Positions 33,237 to 42,222 of a stretch of DNA of 64,000 bases are shown one piece after another; position 1 is the stretch's first letter; every line of letters begins with the position of its first letter. The position numbers and the translations under genes were made by a program. The notes below the pieces were generated by a model. That model saw only the letters and a program-made list of their open reading frames with translations. It searched no databases and was not told where the DNA came from. The DNA is from Heritagella_A intestinalis (lineage in GTDB: Bacteria > Bacillota > Clostridia > Oscillospirales > Acutalibacteraceae): positions 171,778 through 235,777 of the forward strand of contig CAJFQF010000002.1 in assembly GCA_904418995.1 (NCBI GenBank). The letters run 5' to 3'.

Positions 33237-33997
33237 CGGAATTCCTGGATTCCCTGAATTTTCTCTGGGAATTGTTTAAGCGGGACTTAAATAAAAAGTA
33301 TTACAAATCCGTCCTGGGCGTGCTGTGGACGCTGTTAAACCCCTTACTCATGATGCTGGTGATGACACTGATTTTTTCCACTCTGTTCCGCCGCTCCATT
33401 GAGCACTATCCGGTCTACTATCTCTGCGCATACATTCTGCTGAACTTCAATAACGTGGCTACCTCCCAGGCCTTGGGATGCCTGCCGGCCAACGGGGGTC
33501 TGCTGCGGAAAATCCATGTGCCCGCCTATCTGTTCTGCCTGTCCACTGTGGCCGTCAACGGATTTACCCTGGTGCTTTCCCTGGCTCCCCTTTTGGTGGT
33601 GGCCCTGTTTTCGGGTTTGCCCCTAACCCCCTGGTTGCTTTTAGTCCCGTTTCCGCTGCTATATGTGCTCCTGTTTACCACCGGGCTTTCCCTGCTGCTG
33701 AGCACCGTGGGGGTATTTTTTCGGGACATGACCTATCTGTACGGCATTATCACCACCGTGTGGACGTACCTGACCCCCATGTTTTACCCCCTTTCCATTG
33801 TGCCGGAACGGTTCCGTTTTCTCTGGGAACTGAATCCCCTGTATCACTATGTGGAAATTTTGCGGGATTTGGTGCTGTATCAGGTCATGCCCGCCAGCCG
33901 CACCCTGCTCATTGCTACCGGGTACAGTCTGGTGTTTTTGAGCCTGGGGGTCTGGGTGTTCCGGCGGTATCAGGACCGGTTTTATGTCCATCTCTAA
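33233..33997 (+). CDS. Polysaccharide ABC exporter permease (Wzm/TagG type)
   Basis: This is a 254-residue ABC-2 permease with six predicted helices. It starts LWELFKRDLNKKYYKSVLGVLWTLLNPLLMMLV, the signature of O-antigen and teichoic-acid exporters, and ends with NPLYHYVEILRDLVLY. It would form the membrane channel that flips a lipid-linked polymer across the membrane. ATGA overlap with the GT2 gene; the ATPase follows 12 bases later. The longer frame upstream is a shadow. Confidence 0.92.
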   Translation: MTEFLDSLNFLWELFKRDLNKKYYKSVLGVLWTLLNPLLMMLVMTLIFSTLFRRSIEHYPVYYLCAYILLNFNNVATSQALGCLPANGGLLRKIHVPAYLFCLSTVAVNGFTLVLSLAPLLVVALFSGLPLTPWLLLVPFPLLYVLLFTTGLSLLLSTVGVFFRDMTYLYGIITTVWTYLTPMFYPLSIVPERFRFLWELNPLYHYVEILRDLVLYQVMPASRTLLIATGYSLVFLSLGVWVFRRYQDRFYVHL

Positions 33998-34009
33998 AGG
34001 AGGGGTTGT

Positions 34010-34738
34010 ATGCTGCCGGTGGTTTCCGTGCAAAATGTCTCCATGATGTTCCGCCTGAGCCGGAACCGGGAATACCGTGTCAAGGAATACCTTCTCAATG
34101 TCCTTCGGGGCCGGCTGGCTTATGAGGAATTCTGGGCCCTGCGGGATGTTTCCTTCCAGTTGGAGCGGGGGGAATCCCTGGGACTTATCGGGGCCAATGG
34201 GTCGGGAAAGTCCACCCTGCTAAAGCTCATTGCGGGCATCATGCGCCCCACAGAGGGACAAGTGCAGGTGCGGGGCTCCATTGCGCCGTTAATTGAAATC
34301 AATGGCGGGTTTGACCGTACCCTTTCCGCTCGGGAAAATATCTACCTTACCGGGGCCATGCACGGCCACACCCGGGCCTATATGGAGAGCCGCTTTGACG
34401 AAATTATCGCCTTTGCCGAGCTGGAAAAGTTTGTGGATGTGCCGGTGGCCAATTATTCCTCCGGGATGCTCTCCCGGCTGGGGTTCGCCATTGCCACCCT
34501 TTCCAATGCAGATATCGTCATTGCCGACGAGGTGTTGTCTGTGGGGGACGCCCGGTTCCGGAAAAAATGCGAGGCCCGGATGCAGGATATGCTGGATGAG
34601 GGTACCACCATCCTGTTTGTGTCCCACTCTGCCGCCCAGGTGGAAAAGGTCTGCCGCCGGGCCATCTGGCTGGAAAAGGGCCGTGTCCGCATGGACGGCC
34701 CTTCCCGGGAGGTTTGCCGGGCCTATTCCCAAAACTGA
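34010..34738 (+). CDS. Polysaccharide ABC exporter ATPase (Wzt/TagH type)
   Basis: A 242-residue ATPase with the N-terminal SRNREYRVKEYLLNVLRGRLAYEEFWALRDVSFQLERGE segment typical of Wzt/TagH, Walker A GANGSGKST (about 61-69), signature NYSSGMLSRLGFAIATL (about 147) and Walker B IVIADEVLSVGDARFRKK. It lacks the C-terminal carbohydrate-binding domain of Wzt from O8/O9a-type systems, so recognition of a terminal sugar by this subunit is not expected. Confidence 0.92.
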   Translation: MLPVVSVQNVSMMFRLSRNREYRVKEYLLNVLRGRLAYEEFWALRDVSFQLERGESLGLIGANGSGKSTLLKLIAGIMRPTEGQVQVRGSIAPLIEINGGFDRTLSARENIYLTGAMHGHTRAYMESRFDEIIAFAELEKFVDVPVANYSSGMLSRLGFAIATLSNADIVIADEVLSVGDARFRKKCEARMQDMLDEGTTILFVSHSAAQVEKVCRRAIWLEKGRVRMDGPSREVCRAYSQN

Positions 34739-34761
34739 ATCCTGCCAAGGAGGGATTTCCC

Positions 34762-35847
34762 ATGAAAACGCTGTTGATGTGCGCTTCCCGCACGTCCCAT
34801 TTAGTGCAGTTCCATCTGCCCTATCTCCGCTGGTTTCATGCCCATGGCTGGCAGGTGGAGACGGTCTCCCAGGGCCCGGGAGAACTCCCCGGTATTCATT
34901 GGGAGATGGCTTTCCGCAAACGGATATTTTCCCCAAAGAACGCGGCTGCGCTTCTGCGTCTGACTGCTCTATTACGCCGGAGAAGATATGATTTGATTGT
35001 GGCCCACACCTCCCTGGCCGGTTTGCTGACCCGGGCGGCAGCGGCCTTTTCCGGGTGCCGGGCCCGGCTGGTGCAGGTGTGTCACGGCTATCTCTTCCGA
35101 GATGATGGCAGCCTGAAAAGCCGGCTGTTCCTCTGGTGTGAGAAGCGCTTTTCCCCAGACTGCCTGCTGGTGATGAATGGGGAGGATGGTGCCATCGCCC
35201 GAAAGTACCGGCTGTGTTCCTGCATCCGGGAGATTCCCGGTATGGGGCTTTCGACCGAGGCGTTCCCCAAAGACCCGGAGGCTGTTCGGAAAGCCATGCG
35301 GCATTCTCTGGGCCTGCAAAAAGGGGAAATCCTGCTCTTGTGCGTGGGGGAGTTTTCCCCCCGGAAAAACCAGATGTGCCTACTGCGGGCCTTTTCTCGG
35401 ATTGCAGCGAAATTCCCCCAGGCCCGGTTGTACCTGGCCGGGGAGGGGGAAACCCTCTCTTCCTGCCAAAAGTGGGTTCGCCGCCACAACTTGGGAACCC
35501 AGGTGGTGTTTCTGGGCCAGCGCCGGGATATCCCCGCCTTGCTGGCCGCCTGTGACGGGCTGGTCAGCGCCAGCCGCTGCGAGGGCTTGCCCTTTTCCGT
35601 GATGGAAGCCCTGTATCTGGAAAAGCCCGTGGCGGTGTCCGACATCAAGGGCCATCGGGAGCTGGTGATTCCCGGAGAGAACGGCGTTTTGTTTTCTCTG
35701 AAAGACCGGGAAGGAGCACAAAAGGCCCTGACAGCCTTGTTGGAGCGTCCCAGAAAGAGCTGGAATCCCCGGGACATGAAATCCTATTTGATTTCCGCGG
35801 TGATGCCTCAGGTGTTGGACGCCTATTTGGGAAAGGGGGAAACGTAA
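34762..35847 (+). CDS. Glycosyltransferase family 4
   Basis: This 361-residue GT-B glycosyltransferase has an N-terminal acceptor domain (MKTLLMCASRTSHLVQFHLPYL) and a donor domain with LLLCVGEFSPRKNQMCLLRAF (about 190-210), GEGETL, VVFLGQRRDIPALLAACDGLVSASRCEGLPFSVMEAL (GT4 E-x7-E-like loop) and PVAVSDIKGHREL. It starts at ATG 34762 behind CAAGGAGGG. Its stop overlaps the HAD gene by one base. Confidence 0.92.
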   Translation: MKTLLMCASRTSHLVQFHLPYLRWFHAHGWQVETVSQGPGELPGIHWEMAFRKRIFSPKNAAALLRLTALLRRRRYDLIVAHTSLAGLLTRAAAAFSGCRARLVQVCHGYLFRDDGSLKSRLFLWCEKRFSPDCLLVMNGEDGAIARKYRLCSCIREIPGMGLSTEAFPKDPEAVRKAMRHSLGLQKGEILLLCVGEFSPRKNQMCLLRAFSRIAAKFPQARLYLAGEGETLSSCQKWVRRHNLGTQVVFLGQRRDIPALLAACDGLVSASRCEGLPFSVMEALYLEKPVAVSDIKGHRELVIPGENGVLFSLKDREGAQKALTALLERPRKSWNPRDMKSYLISAVMPQVLDAYLGKGET

Positions 35848-36653
35848 TGGAAGTGTGGCTTTTGGCCCAGCCGGGAGGCAGGGCTTACAGCGGTCTGATT
35901 TTGCTGGTGGAGGGCGTATTGGTGGTTGGGGGACTGCTGCTGTTTTGGGCGGTCTACCGCCGGTTCCTCCAGGAGAAAATCCGCCGGGAAAATGCCGCGG
36001 CATTCCAGAGGCCCCCGGAAAAGCTGGCCCGCTCCCTGGAATCCTGGGACGTGGTGTCCTTCGACCTCTTCGATACCCTGCTCCGCCGCCCAGTGGAAAA
36101 GCCCACGGAGATTTTCCGGCTGGTAGGGGAAAAGTTGGGGGATTCCCGGTTTGCTTCCAGGCGCATCCAGGCAGAGCAAAGGGCCCGGCAGGGCCGCCCC
36201 TCCGGGGAAGTGACCTTGGAGGAAATTTATCTGGCCATGGGTTCTTTTCCCGGAAAGGAAACGGCCAAATCCCTGGAGCTGGAATTGGAATCGTCCCTCT
36301 GCTTTGCCGATTCCTATATGCTCCGCCTGTGGGAGGAGCTGCACAAGGCGGGAAAGCCCCTCATTGTCCTGTCGGATATGTATCTTCCCGCCAGCTTTTT
36401 GGAAAGGCTTTTAGAAAAGGCCGGATACAGTGCTCCGACTCGGTTGTTCGTTTCCTGTGAATACCGGCAGTCCAAACACCGGGGCGGCCTCTTTCAGATT
36501 GCCCGGCAGGAGCTGGAAAAGGAAAAGCGCATCCTGCACATTGGCGACAATTATGGTTCTGATGTACAGCAGGCCCGGCGTATGGGCTGGCAGGCCTTGT
36601 GGTATCCCGGCCCGGAGAATAGCCGGGTTCTGGAAAGCCATACTAACCCTTAG
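35847..36653 (+). CDS. Membrane-anchored HAD-domain protein of COG5610 type
   Basis: This 268-residue protein has an N-terminal helix (LILLVEGVLVVGGLLLFWAVY, about residues 17-37) and a HAD domain: VVSFDLFDTLLRRPV (nucleophile D73), LIVLSDMYLPASFLERLL (motif II), SKHRGGLFQIA (motif III Lys) and ILHIGDNYGSDVQQARRMGW (motif IV). It is the HAD half of the HAD-ARDGY arrangement, without the C-terminal domain, which is present as a separate gene at 31083. The substrate is not known; a phosphatase acting on a lipid-linked or sugar phosphate at the membrane is inference. Confidence 0.82.
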   Translation: MEVWLLAQPGGRAYSGLILLVEGVLVVGGLLLFWAVYRRFLQEKIRRENAAAFQRPPEKLARSLESWDVVSFDLFDTLLRRPVEKPTEIFRLVGEKLGDSRFASRRIQAEQRARQGRPSGEVTLEEIYLAMGSFPGKETAKSLELELESSLCFADSYMLRLWEELHKAGKPLIVLSDMYLPASFLERLLEKAGYSAPTRLFVSCEYRQSKHRGGLFQIARQELEKEKRILHIGDNYGSDVQQARRMGWQALWYPGPENSRVLESHTNP

Positions 36654-36682
36654 AATCGATACGGGAAAGGAAGGATGCAGGG

Positions 36683-39600
36683 ATGAAAACCCCTTTGGTG
36701 TCGGTAATCGTTCCCCTTTACAACACAGAAGCCTATATCCGCCGGTGTTTGGAGAGCCTTCGGAATCAGACCCTTCAGGACATGGAGATCATTGTGGTCA
36801 ATGATGCCTCTACCGACCATTCTCCGGAGTTGGTGTCCGCCATGATGAAGGAGGACAAGCGCATCCGCATGGTTTCCCATGAGGAAAACCGGGGCCTCTA
36901 TCATGCCCGGCTCACCGGCGTGGAGCAGGCTAAGGGGCAGTATATCGGCTTTGTGGACAGCGACGACTATGTTTCCCGGGACTTTTTCCGGGAACTGGCG
37001 GAAAATGCCCAAGAGAACGGTTCCGATATTGTGGTGGGCCGCCTGGTGCATGAGGATGAAAAGGGATACCGCTATCTCCACAATACCTATGATACCTACG
37101 ATTTCGGAACCTTGGAGGGCCAGGCCCCAGCGGAAAAATACTGGGAGCAGGAGGGCCGGTGCTTTATCTGGCATACGGTGTGGAATAAGCTGTACAGCCG
37201 CAGGCTGTGGGAAAAAGCCCTGCCGGTGCTCCGCCGCCAAACCTGCCATTTGATTATGACAGAGGACTTTGTATTTTCCTCGGTGCTGTTTTTCTATGCC
37301 GAAAAGCTCACGGGCGTCCAGTACAGCCGGTATTATTATTTTCAGCATAGCGGCGCTTCCACCAGCCTCAAGGGCGGCACTGCCAAGCTGGAAAAGAACA
37401 TCCGGGATTTGGGCCTGGCCTTCCGGTTTGTCCACCGCTTTCTCAAGGGGGACGCCGGGGGAAAGTGGGAGGAAAACTTTCTGCGGTGGCGGCAGCTGTA
37501 TGCCCATTTTTGGGAGGGAAACCTGCGCCGGGCGGAGCTTCCCCGCACCGACCGCCGCTGGCTGGAAGAGCTCTTGCAGGCGGAGTTGGAGGAAACCGCT
37601 CCCCAGCCTAGGAATCCGGATTGGTTTTATCGGGTCACCACCCGATTTGACGACCGGTATCTCCGGCTGGTGGATACCATTGCCTCCCCGGGAGTGCAGT
37701 GCGTCAGCTTTGATATATTCGACACCGCTATTTGCCGGCCTTTTTATACCCCTACGGACTTGTTCCAACTCATGGAGGGTGTCTTTCGCCGGCTGGCTCC
37801 GGATAGTCCCCGGGATTTTTATACTCTGCGCACCCAGGCGGAAAAGGCTCTGCGTCGGGAGGTCATCTACTGCAAGCCACCCCGGCAGGAGGAAGTGTGC
37901 CTTTCGGAAATCTACCGCCGTTTTCAGGAGGAGACGGGATTGCCGGACAGGGCCATCCGGCGGCTGATGGAGGAAGAGGTTTCCATGGAGCTAACTTTCT
38001 GCCGCCCTCGAAAGAGCGTGCAGAACCTCTATGAAATCGCCCGAGCCTGCGGCAAGAAAGTCTATTTTACCACGGATATGTATCTGGACCGGGCGACGAT
38101 TCTCCATTTGCTGGAACAGAACGGCTACCGTGATTTCGACGGCCTGCTGATTTCCTGCGAAACTGGGAAAACCAAGCGGACCGGGACGCTATTTGACCTG
38201 CTTCTGGAGGAGACGGGCCTTTCTCCGGGCCAGGTGCTCCATATCGGGGACAACTGGGTTTCCGATGTAGAGTCCCCACGACGGAAAAAGTGCAACGCTC
38301 TGTTTTATCCCGCCCCGGTGGAGTGCCTTCAGTACAACATCTCCGATATTCCCACCACCCATTCCTGCTGTCCCTATTCCGAGCCTTCCGGCAGTATGGT
38401 CAACTGGGAAAAGGCCCGGGAGTATCTGGGCACCCGCACCGCTTTGGCGGTGGCCGCGCTCAAGCTCTATGATATGCCCTTTGTCAGCTTTAACACCTGG
38501 TCAGAAATGAACGCGGACCCCCGCTTTTTGGGCTACTATGCCCTGGGAATGCACCTGCTGGGAGTCGTCCGGTGGATTGGCCGGGAAACCGCCGGTGGGA
38601 AATACGACACCCTGGCCTTTATCGCCCGGGATGGCTATCTTCCCATGCGGGCCTGGAAGTTCTTGGAGCCATGGCTCACTAACCCGCCCAAAACCGCCTA
38701 TCTGTATACCTCCCGAAAAGCAGCCCTGGCGGCCTCGGTGACCCGGCCGGAAGACCTCTATGCATTGGCGGGCAGTATCAATTTGGAAGCCAGCACCCCC
38801 GACCAGCTGGCGGAGATGATGCAGCCCCTCCTTCGGGGCTATGACAGTGAAAACTTCCGGAAGGAGGGCATTGCAACAGACCAGCCCTTTAAGAACCGGG
38901 AAGCCTTTGCAAAATTTATCCGTCTGCTCGTTTCCCGCTGTTACGACACTTTTGCCGCCAAAGCCTACCGCCAGGGAGTGCGAGCCTATTGCGAGGAATC
39001 CCTGGAAGGGAACACCGTTGTATACGACATCGGTTACAGCGGCCGCACCCAGGCCTTTCTCACCCGGCTGTTGGGAAAACCCGTGGACGGTCTGTATATT
39101 CACGAAAACGACGATGCCTGCCGCCGCCGGGAACAGGAATACGGGTTTTCCGTCCGGAGTTTTTACGACTACACCCCCGCCATCACCGGCGTGGCCCGGG
39201 AATTGCTCTTTTCCCAATACGCCCCTTCTTGTACTGGTTATGCGCTGCAAGGGAAGAAAGCGGTTCCCCAATTTGAAGAGCCTGCCTGGGATTACGCTGA
39301 ATCCTATCTGTTGTCGGAAATCCAGGAGTCAGCATTGGATTTTGTCCGGGATTTTTGCGGATTTTTCGGTAAGGATTGGGAGGGTATGGAAATGCGGAAT
39401 ATGGACGTGTCCTATCCCTATGAGTATTTTCTCCACACCCTGACGGAGACCGACGCCCACTTGTTTGACTGCTGCATTTTTGAAGACCATCTCTGGGCGG
39501 GGCAGACCTTTGTCCTGAGTCGTCAGTGGCAGGAGGACATCCGCTATCACCGGCTGCTGCCCTTCTATCGGGCGGCGGACCGGGACAGCCTCCGACCGGT

Positions 39601-39799
39601 GGAAAAGGTGGTGTACCGGGATGCTCCAAAAAGCGAAGAGGAGCGCCGCCGGGAAGAGGATTTGTGCCATTGGTTCTATATGAAAATCGGACTAAACCGG
39701 AAAAGTATTATCAGCAAGGGGATTTTCTGGTTGGTGGTAGACCCCAGGGCATTTTGGAAGCGATTGAAAAACTGGATGCGAAAAGGAGGCAAGGGGTAA
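36683..39799 (+). CDS. Three-domain fusion: GT2 glycosyltransferase, HAD domain, ARDGY domain (1038 aa)
   Basis: Three modules follow each other. Residues 1-330 are a GT2 glycosyltransferase (VSVIVPLYNTEAYIRRCLESL; YIGFVDSDDYVS with the DxD-type motif). Residues 335-560 are a HAD domain (CVSFDIFDTAICRP, D344; VYFTTDMYLDRATI; VLHIGDNWVSDVESPRRKK). Residues 590-1038 contain AFIARDGYLPMRAWKFL (D650) and VVYDIGYSGRTQAFL (about 775). The HAD and ARDGY modules are also present as separate genes in this operon (35847 and 31083). Fusion to a transferase suggests that HAD and ARDGY act on the same glycan intermediate. Confidence 0.87.
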   Translation: MKTPLVSVIVPLYNTEAYIRRCLESLRNQTLQDMEIIVVNDASTDHSPELVSAMMKEDKRIRMVSHEENRGLYHARLTGVEQAKGQYIGFVDSDDYVSRDFFRELAENAQENGSDIVVGRLVHEDEKGYRYLHNTYDTYDFGTLEGQAPAEKYWEQEGRCFIWHTVWNKLYSRRLWEKALPVLRRQTCHLIMTEDFVFSSVLFFYAEKLTGVQYSRYYYFQHSGASTSLKGGTAKLEKNIRDLGLAFRFVHRFLKGDAGGKWEENFLRWRQLYAHFWEGNLRRAELPRTDRRWLEELLQAELEETAPQPRNPDWFYRVTTRFDDRYLRLVDTIASPGVQCVSFDIFDTAICRPFYTPTDLFQLMEGVFRRLAPDSPRDFYTLRTQAEKALRREVIYCKPPRQEEVCLSEIYRRFQEETGLPDRAIRRLMEEEVSMELTFCRPRKSVQNLYEIARACGKKVYFTTDMYLDRATILHLLEQNGYRDFDGLLISCETGKTKRTGTLFDLLLEETGLSPGQVLHIGDNWVSDVESPRRKKCNALFYPAPVECLQYNISDIPTTHSCCPYSEPSGSMVNWEKAREYLGTRTALAVAALKLYDMPFVSFNTWSEMNADPRFLGYYALGMHLLGVVRWIGRETAGGKYDTLAFIARDGYLPMRAWKFLEPWLTNPPKTAYLYTSRKAALAASVTRPEDLYALAGSINLEASTPDQLAEMMQPLLRGYDSENFRKEGIATDQPFKNREAFAKFIRLLVSRCYDTFAAKAYRQGVRAYCEESLEGNTVVYDIGYSGRTQAFLTRLLGKPVDGLYIHENDDACRRREQEYGFSVRSFYDYTPAITGVARELLFSQYAPSCTGYALQGKKAVPQFEEPAWDYAESYLLSEIQESALDFVRDFCGFFGKDWEGMEMRNMDVSYPYEYFLHTLTETDAHLFDCCIFEDHLWAGQTFVLSRQWQEDIRYHRLLPFYRAADRDSLRPVEKVVYRDAPKSEEERRREEDLCHWFYMKIGLNRKSIISKGIFWLVVDPRAFWKRLKNWMRKGGKG

Positions 39800-40822
39800 A
39801 TGAAAACCTATGAGAAACTCGGCATTTTCTCCGAGGCCTTCTCCCTGGAGGGAGAGCCGGACGACGTCCGTTTTGCCCGGGTGGGAGCCAATACCGGGAA
39901 TCTGGTGTTTTTCCGTGCCATCCGCAAGCTGTTTGGGCCGGATTTCCTGCGTCCCTATGACGGCCTCCACTATTCGGAGGAAAAGCTCCGAGGCTATGAC
40001 GCTTTCCTCACTACGGACTTAATCTGGATTCGGCAAAACCAGGTTTATCCCTCCACGGAGAAAATCCTGGACGCCATTGACGACCGGCCCCTGATTCCCG
40101 TTTCCGTGGGGCTCCAGTGTGGCAGCTTTGACCCGGAGTTCCGTCTGCATCCCCAGACCCTGCGGCTGCTTCAGCGCATGGAGGAGCGATGCGTGCTGGG
40201 TGTCCGTGGGGAGTATACCGCTCAAATTCTTTCCGACCGGGGTCTGCGCAATTTACAGGTCATTGGCTGCCCCTCGGTGTTTTTCCGGGAGGAATACAAC
40301 TTTTTGCCTTTGCCGGAAGGGGAACCCGCCACGGTGTGTAATTTTAAGACCTTCTGGGGCAGGCTGACTCCGGCGGAGTGGAAGCTCCTGGAATACTTCC
40401 GGGCAAAAGACCTGCCCTTTTTGGAGCAGACCTGTCAGCCGGTGGGGGAATTGCAAAACGGGGAACCGGCCCGTTATGAGCCCTGGCTGGAAAAGCGGCG
40501 AAAGCTCTTCTTTTCCCCGGAGGAGTGGGACGCCTTTTTGCAGGGCTTCGTTTTTTCCATGGGGATGCGGTTTCACGGGAATATCATCGCCATGCAGAAC
40601 GGCCTGCGGGCCCTGACCGTGGTGTCCGATTCCCGCACCCGGGAGCTGACCTCCTATTTTCATCTGCCGGTGCTGGAACTCTCCCAGTTTGACCCGGAAA
40701 AATCCCTGCGGGCATACGCGGAGCCGGCAGACCCCTCCGATTTTTTGCAAGCCTATCCCCAGCGAAAACAAGCACTTTTGGAGTTTGCCGAGAAAAACCA
40801 CCTGCCTATTCATCTCTCATAA
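39800..40822 (+). CDS. Polysaccharide pyruvyl transferase-family protein
   Basis: This 340-residue GT-B-like protein has FARVGANTGNLVFFRAIRKLFG at the N-terminus, VSVGLQCGSF and ERCVLGVRGEYTAQIL in the middle, and FSMGMRFHGNIIAMQNGLRALTVVSDSRT (about residues 252-280), the hallmark of the polysaccharide pyruvyl transferase family (CsaB-like). It would add a ketal pyruvate to a sugar, or act as a related transferase. It begins the base after the fusion gene's stop and ends the operon. Confidence 0.85.
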   Translation: MKTYEKLGIFSEAFSLEGEPDDVRFARVGANTGNLVFFRAIRKLFGPDFLRPYDGLHYSEEKLRGYDAFLTTDLIWIRQNQVYPSTEKILDAIDDRPLIPVSVGLQCGSFDPEFRLHPQTLRLLQRMEERCVLGVRGEYTAQILSDRGLRNLQVIGCPSVFFREEYNFLPLPEGEPATVCNFKTFWGRLTPAEWKLLEYFRAKDLPFLEQTCQPVGELQNGEPARYEPWLEKRRKLFFSPEEWDAFLQGFVFSMGMRFHGNIIAMQNGLRALTVVSDSRTRELTSYFHLPVLELSQFDPEKSLRAYAEPADPSDFLQAYPQRKQALLEFAEKNHLPIHLS

Positions 40823-40825
40823 AAA

Positions 40826-40948
40826 GCGGGAGCGTTCTCTTTTTGGAGAAGCGTTCCCGCCAGGCTGAGCCTGGACGCAATCCGCGTTTATAGTACGTGC
40901 GAACAACTGCCCGATTCCACGCGAAGTCAGCTTTGCGTGGAATCGGGC
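40826..40948 (+). terminator. Hairpin cluster at the end of the polysaccharide operon
   Basis: Two strong hairpins lie between converging genes: GCGGGAGCG.../...CGTTCCCGC at 40826-40860, and an 18-bp stem with a TCAG loop at 40909-40948 (GCCCGATTCCACGC with GCGTGGAATCGGGC as core). Neither has a clean T-run, but the second is very stable. Bases 40868-40887 resemble the hairpin following tRNA-Leu at 19556-19584. Confidence 0.55.
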
Positions 40949-40970
40949 TACTATTTCAATATTTTGCAAT

Positions 40971-41489
40971 TTACCGGCTTTTCCAGAGACACAGCAGTTC
41001 CAGAATCCCGTTGATCATCAGGCACAGGCCAAAGAAGGAGATCAGCCCCGTCACCAGGCCGAAGGGGTTGATCAGCAAGACAATTCCCAAAGCCAAAGGT
41101 ACGGCAACCTTCAGGACAAAGAGCCACCGACCAGGCATCTTCAAAGAGAAAGCCTCCCAGACAGCAGGGATGCGGATCAGTCCCATGGCCAATAGTAGTC
41201 CACCCAGTAGGAAGGGCAGCAGGGAAAGTACCAGCCGGGGAGCAGAAATACATAGAAGCCCCAGTAAACACAGCAGCAAGCATACGGCCAGTTCCCCTTC
41301 TACCGCCAGTTTTTGCTGCTTTGCCTGCCAAAACCGGTACAAATGGAGCAGGCCGTAGACGATAAGGACGCCGCCCAGTCCCCAGCAGAATACGGTAGCG
41401 CTGATAGAGGGGAAAATCAGCAATACTGCGCCAATGAGCATATAGAGAATAGTTGGAATCAACGTAGATTTTTTGCCAAATGATTTCAT
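40971..41489 (-). CDS. DUF308/HdeD-like membrane protein
   Basis: A 172-residue protein with six predicted helices in three pairs (for example TLIPTILYMLIGAVLLIFPSI and VLKVAVPLALGIVLLINPFGLVTGLISFFGLCLMINGILELL), the DUF308/HdeD pattern of repeated FP- or NP- turns. HdeD is linked to acid stress in enterobacteria, but the role in Clostridia is unknown. Start ATG 41489 behind GAAGGAGCGAGA overlaps the stop of the SLOG gene. Confidence 0.8.
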   Translation of the reverse strand: MKSFGKKSTLIPTILYMLIGAVLLIFPSISATVFCWGLGGVLIVYGLLHLYRFWQAKQQKLAVEGELAVCLLLCLLGLLCISAPRLVLSLLPFLLGGLLLAMGLIRIPAVWEAFSLKMPGRWLFVLKVAVPLALGIVLLINPFGLVTGLISFFGLCLMINGILELLCLWKSR

Positions 41490-41989
41490 GGATTCTCGCT
41501 CCTTCCGAGGTGCTCTTCTTCCATACCGCCAATCTGTACCACCACGGTTTTGGGATTGCCCAGGGCATAGCGCAGCGCTTGATAGGCGCCCCCACGGTTT
41601 CGCACCCAATAGGCCAGCACATAATCCGCCTGTTCCATCATCCACCGGTTCCGGGCTTGGATAGCGTAGTGGGCCTGGAGAGACTCCACAGATGCCGGCA
41701 AAATGACTTTGTCATAGGGCTTGAGGAAGAGATTGGGGCTGGGTTTATAGTTCCGAAAAGGAAGCACCAGCCACTGCTGAATGGAAAACTGGGGATGATC
41801 CTGCCGGTATTTTGCCACTTCGTCGGCGCAGATACGGTCAAAATTTCCCATTCCGCCGTTTAAAAAGCGCAAAGGCCGCTCTGTCTTTGCCAATAGAGCA
41901 ATCCAATCCCGTACCTGCCGGGCAATGGCTTCTTCCTGCGGTACCACCCGATGGCCCATAAAACTGCACACAATTTCTTCTGTGGGCAT
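41486..41989 (-). CDS. SLOG-superfamily protein (DUF1273/YpsA-like)
   Basis: This 167-residue Rossmann-like protein shows VCSFMGHRVVPQEE (about residues 8-21), FLNGGMGNFDRICADEVAKYRQ (about 40-62) and VLAYWVRNRGGAYQALRYALG (about 135-155), matching the GHR, Gly-rich and C-terminal Gly-G/A-T/Y segments of the SLOG nucleotide-binding fold. SLOG proteins are thought to sense or make nucleotide ligands and often occur near conflict systems. It is translationally coupled to the DUF308 protein. Start ATG 41989 has AAGGGGATG as RBS. Confidence 0.75.
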   Translation of the reverse strand: MPTEEIVCSFMGHRVVPQEEAIARQVRDWIALLAKTERPLRFLNGGMGNFDRICADEVAKYRQDHPQFSIQQWLVLPFRNYKPSPNLFLKPYDKVILPASVESLQAHYAIQARNRWMMEQADYVLAYWVRNRGGAYQALRYALGNPKTVVVQIGGMEEEHLGRSENP

Positions 41990-42129
41990 CTTCGCGCATC
42001 CCCTTCCCCGAATCAGAAAATTCTGTTTGTTAATTATAGTATACCAGAACGGCAAAAAGTTACAAGTCCCGGAAATGGGAGAAGGACAGAAAATTTTACA
42101 ATATTTTCCCCTTACTGGTTGACTTAGGA

Positions 42130-42158
42130 TTGCAAAGCGACGAAAAATCAGATAAAAT
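42130..42158 (+). promoter_or_regulatory. Promoter of the macrodomain operon
   Basis: TTGCAA (42130-42135) and TAAAAT (42153-42158) with 17-base spacing, about 65 bases before the first start codon. Confidence 0.65.
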
Positions 42159-42222
42159 TTTATTGTAATAAGAAGACGACGGTTTTCGCAAAAATGTCGG
42201 ATTCAGAAAGGAGGAAACTCAA

